Program-made: the position numbers and the translations under genes
Shown here: positions 17,413 through 25,567 of the stretch, in pieces
Position numbering within the stretch: the stretch's first letter is position 1
How the letters are laid out: every line of letters starts with the position of its first letter
Source of the DNA: Bacteroidales bacterium UBA5833
Lineage (GTDB): Bacteria > Bacteroidota > Bacteroidia > Bacteroidales > Lentimicrobiaceae
Assembly (NCBI GenBank): GCA_002433025.1
Contig: DJGZ01000080.1
Coordinates: 112,940-175,521 of the forward strand
Reading direction: 5' to 3'
Length of the DNA: 62,582 nt
Notes under the pieces: model-generated
What the model saw: the letters and a program-made list of their open reading frames with translations, nothing else
Told to the model about the DNA's origin: nothing
The model's database searches: none

Positions 17413-18041
17413 AATATAATTTTATAGCAATAGAAGGTACCATAGGCGCCGGGAAAACTTCTCTGGCAACGATGCTTTCAGAAAGACTGAATGCCAGGCT
17501 GATCCTTGAGCAGTTTGAGGATAACGACTTCCTGCCGAAATTCTACCGCGATCCATCAAAATATGCTTTTCCGCTGGAGCTTTCTTTCCTGGCAAGCCGG
17601 TTTCAGCAGTTAAAAAATGAATTGTCGGTTACCGACCTATTCAGGCCCCTCACCATTTCTGACTATTTTATCACCAAGTCGCTGATTTTCGCCCGTAAAA
17701 CCCTTGCCGATGATGAATATGCGCTCTATGCCAGATTGTTCAACATTATAAATCTTTCGATTCCAAAGCCCGATTTACTGGTTTATCTGTATGTTTCTGT
17801 TGAGCGGCTCAAATCAAACATCATCCAAAGGGGACGTTCGTACGAGATGGATATTGAACCGGCATATCTCGAAAAAATTCAGAGCGGCTATTTTGACTAT
17901 ATCCGGCAGCAGACCGGTATGCGGATCCTGATCATTGATACAAACCGTCTTGATTTTGTCAATATTCCTGATCATTTTGAATTGCTGTACAATATGATCC
18001 TTGAAGATTACCCGCCGGGAACGCATACAATTACTCCCTGA
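17409..18041 (+). CDS. Deoxynucleoside kinase
   Basis: A 210-residue cytoplasmic kinase of the deoxynucleoside salvage family. It has the P-loop IEGTIGAGKTSLA at the N-terminus (residues 7-19), the FEDNDFLPKFYRDP acceptor-side motif, FQQLKNEL, and the arginine-rich LID region IIQRGRSYEMDIE. The family phosphorylates deoxyadenosine, deoxyguanosine or deoxycytidine; which one is used here cannot be told by eye. Translationally coupled to folK by a four-base overlap. Confidence 0.9.
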   Translation: MKYNFIAIEGTIGAGKTSLATMLSERLNARLILEQFEDNDFLPKFYRDPSKYAFPLELSFLASRFQQLKNELSVTDLFRPLTISDYFITKSLIFARKTLADDEYALYARLFNIINLSIPKPDLLVYLYVSVERLKSNIIQRGRSYEMDIEPAYLEKIQSGYFDYIRQQTGMRILIIDTNRLDFVNIPDHFELLYNMILEDYPPGTHTITP

Positions 18042-18204
18042 TACGGGTGCCTGAGGAATTATTTTCACGTTTTTTCAGCTAATCGAAATATTAGCATTAA
18101 ATTTGATGAAACAGTGCAGCATCGTGAATCCGTTCCCGGGAGCAGTTGTAATCGGGTGAACGGTTTACTTTATTATTCAGTTATCCAGTATTGAGAAAAT
18201 CAAG

Positions 18205-19110
18205 ATGGCAAATGAAATCCCCTTTTACTATTTTCTGATTACCATTCTGCTGGCATTGATGATCCTCGGCGGTGTACTCATTTATTATTTAAGGGCCTCG
18301 CGTGAAAAAAACCGTATGATCAAGCTGCTCAGCGATCAGAATAAATCGATTCTCAATACGCAGGAAGAATTGCGCAAAGCCAAGGAAAAGGCTGAGGAGT
18401 CAGATAAACTGAAGTCTGCATTTCTTGCCAATATGTCGCACGAGATAAGAACCCCCCTGAATGCTATCATGGGCTTTTCATCCCTGCTGCTTGATTCAGG
18501 TCCCGAAGAAGAAGACCGCAGGCAGTTTGTCAGCATTATTCACAATAACAGCAACAAATTGCTTGATCTGATGGGAGAAATCTTTGATATCGCCCAGATC
18601 GAATCCGGATTGATCGTCATGCAACGTGAACCTTGTCAGATTAATGAAATGCTGATGAGCCTGATAACCTTCTTTAATCTGGAAAAGGGCCTTTCGGATA
18701 AGGAACATATCAATATCAGGATGCAGAAGGCAAATAAAGATCATTCATTTACAATATTAACTGATGAACGTAAGTTGCGGCAGACTTTATATAATCTGAT
18801 TGAGAATGCACTTAAATATACCAATGATGGATTTATTGAGGTGGGTTATCGGTTTAGGGAGAACAGCATGGTTGAATTCTATGTCAGGGACTCAGGTATC
18901 GGCTTCCCTCAGGAAAAACTGGATGTTTTGTTTCAGAGATTCAGGCAGGTTGAGGAAGGGCATAACAGGAATTACGGAGGGATAGGACTGGGACTGACCC
19001 TTTCGAAGAAATTTGTTGAATTAATGGGAGGAGAAATGTGGGCTGAGTCAAAACCGGGAACCGGCTCTGTGTTCTATTTCACACTTCCCTGTCAGGTTGC
19101 GGATAAGTAA
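18205..19110 (+). CDS. Membrane-anchored histidine kinase without sensor domain
   Basis: A 301-residue kinase: one N-terminal membrane helix (about residues 5-30), a coiled-coil linker (KSILNTQEELRKAKEKAEESDK), a HisKA domain with the phospho-acceptor in MSHEIRTPLNAIMGF (about residue 80), and a HATPase domain with N box NLIENALKYTNDG, G1 DSGIGFP and G2 GGIGLGLTLSKKF. No PAS, GAF or periplasmic sensor domain and no receiver domain. No response regulator lies next to it, so its partner must be elsewhere. A TAAATTTG box (18098-18105) may be its -7 element. Confidence 0.88.
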   Translation: MANEIPFYYFLITILLALMILGGVLIYYLRASREKNRMIKLLSDQNKSILNTQEELRKAKEKAEESDKLKSAFLANMSHEIRTPLNAIMGFSSLLLDSGPEEEDRRQFVSIIHNNSNKLLDLMGEIFDIAQIESGLIVMQREPCQINEMLMSLITFFNLEKGLSDKEHINIRMQKANKDHSFTILTDERKLRQTLYNLIENALKYTNDGFIEVGYRFRENSMVEFYVRDSGIGFPQEKLDVLFQRFRQVEEGHNRNYGGIGLGLTLSKKFVELMGGEMWAESKPGTGSVFYFTLPCQVADK

Positions 19111-19205
19111 AATCAGCCAACCTGAATATTGGATTTTCTGCTCCTTTCCCTCTCCCCCTGGTCAGGCTGCCGTTTTCCCTTTTATGTTGGATTGAATAAA
19201 AAAAA

Positions 19206-19231
19206 AGCCGGAAACAACATTGTACCCGGCT
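19206..19231 (-). terminator. Terminator of the sigma factor gene
   Basis: AGCCGG/CCGGCT stem with a long loop; read leftward it is followed by a run of eight T. It lies just past the stop of the sigma factor gene. Confidence 0.65.
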
Positions 19232-19252
19232 CCGGTGATCAATATATTTTGT

Positions 19253-19759
19253 TTAACTCTGAAACTCTTTCAGGGACTCCATAAGTTTCTTGCGGGTGAA
19301 GAATATCCTGCTTTTTACCGTGCCGATTGAAAGGTTGAGGTTTTCGGCAATCTCCTTGTATTTGTATCCTTCGGTATGCATTTCAAAAGGCAGGCGCTGA
19401 TCTGTTTCAAGCTTTGCAATCCCCGCCTTGATTTCCTTGGTGCTGATTTCCGATTCAGGTGAAACAAAGTCGGATTTCCTGGGGATATTGAGATAGTACA
19501 AATCCTCGGTGTTGTCAACTATGGTGTTGGCTTTCTGGTTCCTCCGGTAGTTGTTGATGAAAGTGTTCTTCATGATGGTGTAAGTCCATGCTTTCAGATT
19601 GGTGTCACTTTCAAATTTATCCATGTGCGTCAAAGCTTTGAGATAGGTATCCTGAATCAGGTCTTTGGCCTCTTCGCGATTATTGGTTAAGGTGTTGGCA
19701 AAATAGGAAAGGTTGTCGTGAAGACTGATAAGTTTGTGGCTGAACTCAATTGCTGTCAT
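19253..19759 (-). CDS. ECF-type RNA polymerase sigma factor
   Basis: A 168-residue sigma factor with region 2 (NNREEAKDLIQDTYLKAL, then LKAWTYTIMKNTFINNYRR for the -10 recognition helix, about residues 24-75) and region 4 (EIAENLNLSIGTVKSRIFFTRKKL, about 138-160). Regions 1 and 3 are absent, as in ECF group factors. No anti-sigma factor gene is adjacent. The next gene upstream, in the same direction across a 671-base gap, is a MerR/B12-binding regulator. In several Bacteroidota a light- or B12-responsive MerR regulator lies near an ECF sigma factor and carotenoid genes; here no carotenoid gene is present. Confidence 0.88.
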   Translation of the reverse strand: MTAIEFSHKLISLHDNLSYFANTLTNNREEAKDLIQDTYLKALTHMDKFESDTNLKAWTYTIMKNTFINNYRRNQKANTIVDNTEDLYYLNIPRKSDFVSPESEISTKEIKAGIAKLETDQRLPFEMHTEGYKYKEIAENLNLSIGTVKSRIFFTRKKLMESLKEFQS

Positions 19760-20430
19760 GATATATTGGCTTTAGATTGGTAAAATATGTTTAACAAACA
19801 TGATGCAGAATTAAACACAAACCTCTATTTTAATACAATTTTAACATTTGAAATTTACATGATTTGGATTATGGTTTGAGAAGCAATTGATATACAGTTT
19901 AATAGGGGTATTTAACAATTTTTTAAAAATGTTTATTGTTTAAGAATAAAAAGTTAAACAAATATTTTACATAAAAATTTCCCATTTCAGGACAAGTTGT
20001 GTCCTGAAATGGGGAATTATCGCTAGCGAGTGTTAAATTGCTGCCAGAACCGCTGGTAATATTGTGCTTTGCTAAAAGTTACATATAAAAATCCATCGGA
20101 AAAAGTGCACCATTTTGGGCCAAAATATTTTTAAAATGTTTATAATAGTATTTAAAAAAATGTATTAAGTGTTCTAATTGCTCGAAAATGAGTCAATTGC
20201 AAGTATGTATAGTTTGTCAGAAATAAACTGAATTACTGTCATGTCAGGATGTCGGTATCACGATGTTCCGATTTACGATCTCCAAAGACTATAATGAAGA
20301 GAGGTTTGAAATAAAGTTTGCAAAGCAAATAAACCGCTTACAACATTGGCGCATCATTGCCGGCAGAGAGGGGAACTTTTTCAGACATGAATCGCCCCGG
20401 AAAAGACTTAAATTCCAATCGCCGGGTAAT
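19760..20430. other. 671-base gap between sigma factor and MerR/B12 gene
   Basis: Strongly AT-rich near the sigma gene. It holds one long hairpin (listed separately) and a forward 57-codon frame at 20263-20436 that begins MFRFTISKDYNEERF and overlaps the MerR gene end by six bases; its coding nature is doubtful because there is no clear ribosome-binding site and no known family. The gap is large for this otherwise compact window and could contain an untranslated RNA. Confidence 0.45.
19976..20018. other. Long intergenic hairpin
   Basis: A perfect 13-pair stem (CCCATTTCAGGAC at 19981-19993, its complement at 20001-20013) with a seven-base loop (AAGTTGT), extended by a G-T wobble and four A-T pairs to about 18 pairs. 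Read leftward it ends in a short T-rich tail (AAATTTTTAT), so it can act as a terminator for a transcript coming from the MerR side. It is the strongest secondary structure in the window outside genes. Confidence 0.75.
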
Positions 20431-21318
20431 TCATGAATGCAGCAATTTCAGTTTTTCAGTAAATTGTTCGGGAGACTCAATCCTGATTACATTTCCGGGC
20501 AGCTCAACAGGATATTCCTTTGTTTGATAGCCTGTAACAAAAACCTGCATTTCGCTGAAAGCCAGAGATAACTGCTGAATATATTCAGAATACTTTTTCT
20601 GGGTTAAAGGCGTGGTCATAGAAGTGAAGATAAGGTCAACGGTTTGTTTCCTGCTCACTTCAAGCAGATCTTCAAACGGAACCGACTGCCCCAGATAGAT
20701 AACCCGTAATCCTGCTTTCCTGGCTAAGTAGTAGTAAAAAAGAAGCCCAAGTTCATGCCACTCTCCAGAGGGCAGGGCCATCAGGATGCACTTGGTGTCA
20801 GGCTTCAGCGGGTTGTTTTGCCCGTCAATGGCGATAATCAGTTTTTGTCTGATAATATTTGATACAAAATGTTCCTGGGCCGGAAATATGGTACCGATCT
20901 GCCAGAGAATGCCAATCTTTTCGAAGAATGGATAAAGCAGGTTGATAACCGTATCGTCAAAACCCGATTTGATGATAGAAGTAGTGAGTACCCGTTCGAA
21001 CCTGACTTCATCGAAATCGATCATGGCAACAATCAGTTGTTCAATCTGGTTGTCATGGTCATAAGTAGTTTCCGAGATCTCTATGATCCGTTCGTTTATT
21101 TCCTCGTTGCCCATATTGACAATGTTGGAAATTTTGAGGCCGTTACGGTTAAGAATGGAAACGTTCAGCAATTTTTTCAGGTCATTGTCTGAATAGTACC
21201 TGATGTTGGTCGAAGTTCTCTCGGGTTCTATCAGTTGATACCTTTTCTCCCAGATCCGGATCGTGTGGGCCTTGATGCCGGTAAGCTTTTCCAGATCTTT
21301 GATTGAGTACCTTATCAT
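20431..21318 (-). CDS. MerR regulator with B12-binding domain (CarH/LitR-like)
   Basis: A 295-residue regulator. The N-terminal MerR helix-turn-helix reads YSIKDLEKLTGIKAHTIRIWEKRY (split here by residues 3-26). The C-terminal part has a B12-binding helical bundle and a Rossmann-like domain with the EWHELG motif (the DxHxxG variant that supplies the cobalt-ligand histidine), then IYLGQSVPFEDLL and FTSMTTPLTQKKY. Proteins of this build (CarH, LitR) bind adenosylcobalamin and release DNA on illumination. The start at 21318 is chosen because MIRYSIKDLE fits the family; an ATG at 21339 is possible. It has its own promoter and lies upstream of the ECF sigma factor in the same direction. Confidence 0.85.
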   Translation of the reverse strand: MIRYSIKDLEKLTGIKAHTIRIWEKRYQLIEPERTSTNIRYYSDNDLKKLLNVSILNRNGLKISNIVNMGNEEINERIIEISETTYDHDNQIEQLIVAMIDFDEVRFERVLTTSIIKSGFDDTVINLLYPFFEKIGILWQIGTIFPAQEHFVSNIIRQKLIIAIDGQNNPLKPDTKCILMALPSGEWHELGLLFYYYLARKAGLRVIYLGQSVPFEDLLEVSRKQTVDLIFTSMTTPLTQKKYSEYIQQLSLAFSEMQVFVTGYQTKEYPVELPGNVIRIESPEQFTEKLKLLHS

Positions 21319-21417
21319 TGGCTGTGCTGTGTAAAACATTTCGTGTCTGACTTTCTGATCGTCGTATTAACAATGTTTGTTGTTAAATTGTTTAATTTTT
21401 GAGCGCTGAAGGTGACA

Positions 21418-21449
21418 CAAAATTATAGAAGTTGTATCCTGCCGTGCAA
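21418..21449 (-). promoter_or_regulatory. Predicted promoter of the MerR/B12 gene
   Basis: Reverse strand TTG (21447-21449), 21 bases, exact TAATTTTG (21418-21425). It lies between the MerR gene and the alaS stop, so MerR need not depend on alaS transcription. Confidence 0.6.
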
Positions 21450-21457
21450 AAATGTTT

Positions 21458-24079
21458 TTAAGAGGCAATGCCGGCAACAAGTGCAGCAGCTTTTCCGAGG
21501 GCGTTTTCAATTCCACCGGGGTTCTTACCTCCTGCTGTGGCAAAATGCGCCTGCCCGCCGCCACCGCCGCTGATCTCTTTGGCGAGTTCCTTTACGATTG
21601 CAGCGGCATTGTATTTTCCGGTATTTACGAGCGGGACTGAGATGGCAACGGTAATCCCGGGTTTGTCATCATGCAGGGTTCCCAATATAATGAGGTGATT
21701 GTCAGAAGCATCCATCAGCCGGAAAGCAAGATCTTTTGCAGAACCTGCATCCAGGTACACTTTTCCGGTGATCAGCCTGCATCCGTTTATATCCCGGCTT
21801 CCGGCCATTAACTGATGGTATAGTTCGTTCACTTTTTCCATGGAGATATGCTCCAGCTGCCCCCTGAGTTTCTGGTTTTCCTCCAGCAGGTTTCTGATGC
21901 CTTTTACCGGATCAACGGGGTTTTTTACCAGTTCTTTGATTTCGCTGATCAACGACAACTGTTTGTGATAAAACGCTTCAGCTTTTCCTGCGGTGATCGC
22001 TTCAATTCTGCGCACACCGGCGGCTATGGCCGATTCAGAGATGATTTTAAACAACCCGATCTGACCGGTAGCATGCACATGGGTTCCTCCGCATAATTCA
22101 ACAGAATTGCCAAACCTGATGACCCTTACCGAATCTCCGTACTTTTCCCCGAAGAGGGCAAGCGCTCCGGCCTCTTTCGCTTTATCAAAGGGCAAGTCAC
22201 GTATTTCATCCAATACAAGGTTCTGCCGTATCATCATGTTTACCTGTTTTTCAATCTCATAAATCTCCTGATCGGTTACTTTCTGAAAGTGCGAGAAGTC
22301 GAACCTCAGGTAATCAGGATGCACATATGAACCTTTTTGTTCAACATGTGTGCCGATAATGTTGCGCAACGCGTGATGAAGCAGGTGCGTGGCAGAGTGG
22401 TTATTGGCGGTGTCCGTTCTTGCTTCTTCCGATACGGTTGCCACAAGGCTTGAAGCAGGATTGACAGGGATTGTTTCGGTAAGGTGGATGATCAGGTTAT
22501 TTTCTTTTCGGGTGTCCGTTACCTGGATGATCTGTTCTCCGGATTTCAGCATTCCCCGGTCGCCTACCTGGCCACCCGATTCAGCATAAAAAGGCGTACT
22601 GGCCAGGGCAATCTGGTATGCATCCCTGCCTTTGGTGCGCACCTTGCGATAACGGGTGATTTTTGTTGTGACAGTCAGGGCGTCGTAACCCACGAACGTT
22701 TCAACGGTTTTGTCGTCAAGCACAACCCAGTCTTCCACTTCGATGCTGGCGTCTTTTCTTGATCTTTCCTTCTGAAGTTCAAGGCCTTTGCTGAATCCGG
22801 CCATATCAACCTCTTTGCCGTGCTCCCGGGCCATCAGGCCTGTGAGGTCGATCGGGAAGCCGTAGGTATCATAGAGTTCAAAAGCAAAAGCGCCGTCGAT
22901 AAGCGTGTTTCCCTGGTTTGATTCAATATAATTATTGAATTTTGTTATTCCGTGAGAAAGCGTTCTGAGGAAAGAGGCTTCTTCTTCATGGATCACCTTT
23001 TCGACCAGTGTTTGCTGACTTTTGAGTTCACTGAAGTAAGCGCCCATTTGTTCGCTGAGTACAGGAATGAGTTTATAAATAAAGGGCTCATCCGTTTTAA
23101 GGAAGGTAAAGCCGTATCTCACCGCCCTTCTGAGGATTCGGCGGATAACATAACCGGCTTTGTTATTGGACGGCAGTTGCCCGTCGGCAATGGCAAACGC
23201 AATAGCCCTCACATGATCGGCTATCACACGCATGGCAATATCGGTTTTATCGGCTGCACCATAACGGATTCCACTGATATCAGCTATTTTTCCGATAAGC
23301 GGCTGAAAAATATCGGTGTCGTAGTTGGATTGCTTTTGCTGCAATACCATACAGAGCCGCTCGAACCCCATGCCTGTATCAACATGCTTTGCCGGAAGCG
23401 GCTGCAGGCTTCCGTTGGCCAGGCGGTTGAACTCCATAAACACCAGGTTCCAGATTTCAATTACTTTGGGGTCGCCGGTATTCACCAGGGTAGCGCCGTC
23501 AACTTCAGCCCTTTCTTTATTGCCCCGGATATCAACATGGATTTCGGAACAGGGGCCGCAGGGACCGCTGTCGCCCATTTCCCAGAAATTATCTTTCTTG
23601 TTTCCCCTGAGAATACGGTTTTCAGGAACATGGGCCCTCCAGAGATCATGCGCTTCCATATCCGGTTGCAGATTGTCGCCCTCATCACCGCCGAAGATGG
23701 TCACGTATAACCTGTCCTTGTCGATCTTATAAACTTCAGTAAGCAATTCCCATGCCCAGTTGATGGCGTCTTTCTTGAAATAATCACCGAACGACCAGTT
23801 GCCAAGCATTTCAAACATGGTGTGGTGGTAGGTGTCGTGTCCGACTTCTTCAAGATCGTTGTGTTTCCCTGAGACCCTCAGGCATTTCTGTGTGTTGGCG
23901 ATGCGCGGAAACTTCACCGCCGAATTGCCCAGGAAGATATCTTTAAACTGGTTCATTCCGGCATTGGTAAACATCAGGGTTGGGTCGTCCTTGACCACCA
24001 TGGGTGCCGAAGAAACGATATGATGGGATTTTTTTTCAAAGAAATCAAGAAAAGTCTGTCTGGTCTGCTGAGCGTTCAT
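21458..24079 (-). CDS. alaS: Alanyl-tRNA synthetase
   Basis: An 873-residue cytoplasmic enzyme that charges tRNA-Ala. The class II catalytic core begins at the N-terminus (TRQTFLDFFEKKSHHIVSSAP, split across residues 6-26; FTNAGMNQFKDIFLG; HHTMFEMLGNWSFGDYFKK). The editing domain has the zinc ligands HSATHLLHHAL (about residue 565) and CGGTHVHATGQIG (about residue 665), and the DHHA1-type C-terminal domain ends with a glycine-rich GGGGGQAHFATAGG. All usual parts are present and length is normal. The reverse-strand TAAATTTG box at 24141-24148 is its likely -7 element and lies inside the promoter of the divergent M23 gene. Confidence 0.97.
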   Translation of the reverse strand: MNAQQTRQTFLDFFEKKSHHIVSSAPMVVKDDPTLMFTNAGMNQFKDIFLGNSAVKFPRIANTQKCLRVSGKHNDLEEVGHDTYHHTMFEMLGNWSFGDYFKKDAINWAWELLTEVYKIDKDRLYVTIFGGDEGDNLQPDMEAHDLWRAHVPENRILRGNKKDNFWEMGDSGPCGPCSEIHVDIRGNKERAEVDGATLVNTGDPKVIEIWNLVFMEFNRLANGSLQPLPAKHVDTGMGFERLCMVLQQKQSNYDTDIFQPLIGKIADISGIRYGAADKTDIAMRVIADHVRAIAFAIADGQLPSNNKAGYVIRRILRRAVRYGFTFLKTDEPFIYKLIPVLSEQMGAYFSELKSQQTLVEKVIHEEEASFLRTLSHGITKFNNYIESNQGNTLIDGAFAFELYDTYGFPIDLTGLMAREHGKEVDMAGFSKGLELQKERSRKDASIEVEDWVVLDDKTVETFVGYDALTVTTKITRYRKVRTKGRDAYQIALASTPFYAESGGQVGDRGMLKSGEQIIQVTDTRKENNLIIHLTETIPVNPASSLVATVSEEARTDTANNHSATHLLHHALRNIIGTHVEQKGSYVHPDYLRFDFSHFQKVTDQEIYEIEKQVNMMIRQNLVLDEIRDLPFDKAKEAGALALFGEKYGDSVRVIRFGNSVELCGGTHVHATGQIGLFKIISESAIAAGVRRIEAITAGKAEAFYHKQLSLISEIKELVKNPVDPVKGIRNLLEENQKLRGQLEHISMEKVNELYHQLMAGSRDINGCRLITGKVYLDAGSAKDLAFRLMDASDNHLIILGTLHDDKPGITVAISVPLVNTGKYNAAAIVKELAKEISGGGGGQAHFATAGGKNPGGIENALGKAAALVAGIAS

Positions 24080-24137
24080 GGGTATTTTTAAGTTGAAAAC
24101 GGGTCTTGTGATTAAGGATTTTTAACATGCAAAAGGT

Positions 24138-24167
24138 TTGCAAATTTAATTGAAAATGTTAATTTTG
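24138..24167 (+). promoter_or_regulatory. Overlapping divergent promoters of M23 peptidase and alaS
   Basis: Forward strand: TTG (24138-24140), 19 bases, exact TAATTTTG (24160-24167), aimed at the M23 gene with a start near 24174. The alaS -7 box (24141-24148, reverse strand) lies inside the spacer, so the two promoters probably exclude each other when occupied. Confidence 0.65.
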
Positions 24168-24233
24168 CAGTCCCCCGGAAAAAACAAACCAATAATCTGC
24201 CTTTCACCTGATTATATTTTTTTTCTTTGCTCT

Positions 24234-25205
24234 ATGGCAAAAGTCAGATATCATTTCAATACCAAATCACTTAAAATCGAAAAGGTTAAGGTAACTTTTA
24301 AGCAAAGGTTCCTTCGTCTGTTATCGGTTGTTGCAACCGGAATGGTTTTCGCCGCGGTTGTGTTGCTGTTCGCATACAATTTTATTGAATCTCCCAAGGA
24401 ACGCATAATGCAGCGTGAAATAGATCAGTATAAACTGCAGTTTGCCATATTGAATGACCGGCTTGACAAGGTACAGGCCGTTGTGAGTGATTTACAGGAC
24501 AGGGATGACAATATTTACCGGGTAATATTTGAATCAGAGCCTATTCCTTCTTCGGTGAGGAAGGCGGGTTTTGGAGGCACTGACAGGTATGCCAAACTTG
24601 AAGGTTTCAGGAACAGCGACATCATTGTAAATACTACCCGCAAACTGGATGTGCTTACCAGTCAGTTATATGTTCAGTCCAAGTCATTTGATGAAGTTTT
24701 TGAACTTGCAAAAAGAAAGGAAGAACTTATTGCTTCAATACCTGCCATTCAACCTGTTTCAAATTCTGATCTGCGCCGCATCGGTTCATATTTCGGGTAT
24801 CGCACCGATCCGTTTTATAAGGTAACAAAGTTCCATGAAGGAATTGATTTTACCGCTCCGGTGGGTACTGACATTTATGTAACCGGAGATGGAGTGGTTA
24901 CTAAGGTTGAATATTCGCGCAGCGGATACGGAAATTGTATTGTAGTAAATCATGGCTTCGGCTATGAGACTCTTTATGCGCATCTCTCAAAAATGGCAGT
25001 AAAAAAAGGTCAGAAGGTAAAACGGGGACAGGTGATCGGTTTTGTCGGGAATACAGGAAAATCTACTTCGCCACACCTGCACTATGAAGTGCACAAGGGG
25101 GGCAGGGCTGTTGACCCGATAAACTTCTTCTTCAATGATATCACGCCCGAGGAATATGCCCTGATGATTGAGCTTTCGCAGCGTCCGTCACAAACCCTCG
25201 ATTAA
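24234..25205 (+). CDS. M23 family metallopeptidase, cell-wall hydrolase
   Basis: A 323-residue protein with one N-terminal membrane helix (about residues 24-46), a coiled-coil-like segment (QREIDQYKLQFAILNDRL and following) and a C-terminal LytM/M23 domain. Zinc ligands are visible in FHEGIDFTAP (H and D) and SPHLHYEVH (HxH). Such proteins cut peptidoglycan cross-bridges or activate amidases during growth and division. The start at 24234 is preferred because the predicted promoter starts transcription near 24174, downstream of the earlier in-frame ATG. The next gene begins 15 bases later and is likely in the same operon. Confidence 0.88.
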   Translation: MAKVRYHFNTKSLKIEKVKVTFKQRFLRLLSVVATGMVFAAVVLLFAYNFIESPKERIMQREIDQYKLQFAILNDRLDKVQAVVSDLQDRDDNIYRVIFESEPIPSSVRKAGFGGTDRYAKLEGFRNSDIIVNTTRKLDVLTSQLYVQSKSFDEVFELAKRKEELIASIPAIQPVSNSDLRRIGSYFGYRTDPFYKVTKFHEGIDFTAPVGTDIYVTGDGVVTKVEYSRSGYGNCIVVNHGFGYETLYAHLSKMAVKKGQKVKRGQVIGFVGNTGKSTSPHLHYEVHKGGRAVDPINFFFNDITPEEYALMIELSQRPSQTLD

Positions 25206-25219
25206 ACATTTCCTGCCTT

Positions 25220-25564
25220 ATGCCATACCGGAAAAAGGAAATTGAGAAGGTCTATTACAGGATAGGGGAGGTGGCGGAAATGTTCGGAGTAAATGTATCA
25301 CTGATCCGGTACTGGGAAAAAGAATTTGATATTATCAAGCCTTTCCGGAACAAAAAAGGCAACCGGTTTTTCACAAAGCAGGACGTTGATAACTTTCACC
25401 TGATTTACCATCTTGTAAAAGAGCGCGGTTTCACGCTCCAGGGTGCCCGTGAAAAGCTGAAAGCGAACAGGGATGATGTTACCGCCAACCATGAAGTTGT
25501 GAAAACCCTTCAGCAGATGCGGGCTTTCCTTCTGGAACTAAAGCAAAACCTCTCTGAAGACTGA
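25220..25564 (+). CDS. Small MerR family regulator
   Basis: A 114-residue DNA-binding protein: a MerR winged helix (YYRIGEVAEMFGVNVSLIRYWE, split over residues 11-32, then FRNKKGNRFFTKQDVDNFHLIYHLV) and a C-terminal helix for dimerisation (KTLQQMRAFLLELKQNL). No effector domain follows. This short form is conserved in Bacteroidota directly after an M23 peptidase gene, which suggests a link with envelope functions, but targets are unknown. It ends three bases from the convergent hldD stop. Confidence 0.85.
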   Translation: MPYRKKEIEKVYYRIGEVAEMFGVNVSLIRYWEKEFDIIKPFRNKKGNRFFTKQDVDNFHLIYHLVKERGFTLQGAREKLKANRDDVTANHEVVKTLQQMRAFLLELKQNLSED

Positions 25565-25567
25565 TTA

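Noticed and set aside
22952..23710. 252-codon forward open frame inside alaS
   Set aside because: Antisense to the conserved alanyl-tRNA synthetase core, with no own promoter or recognisable domain.
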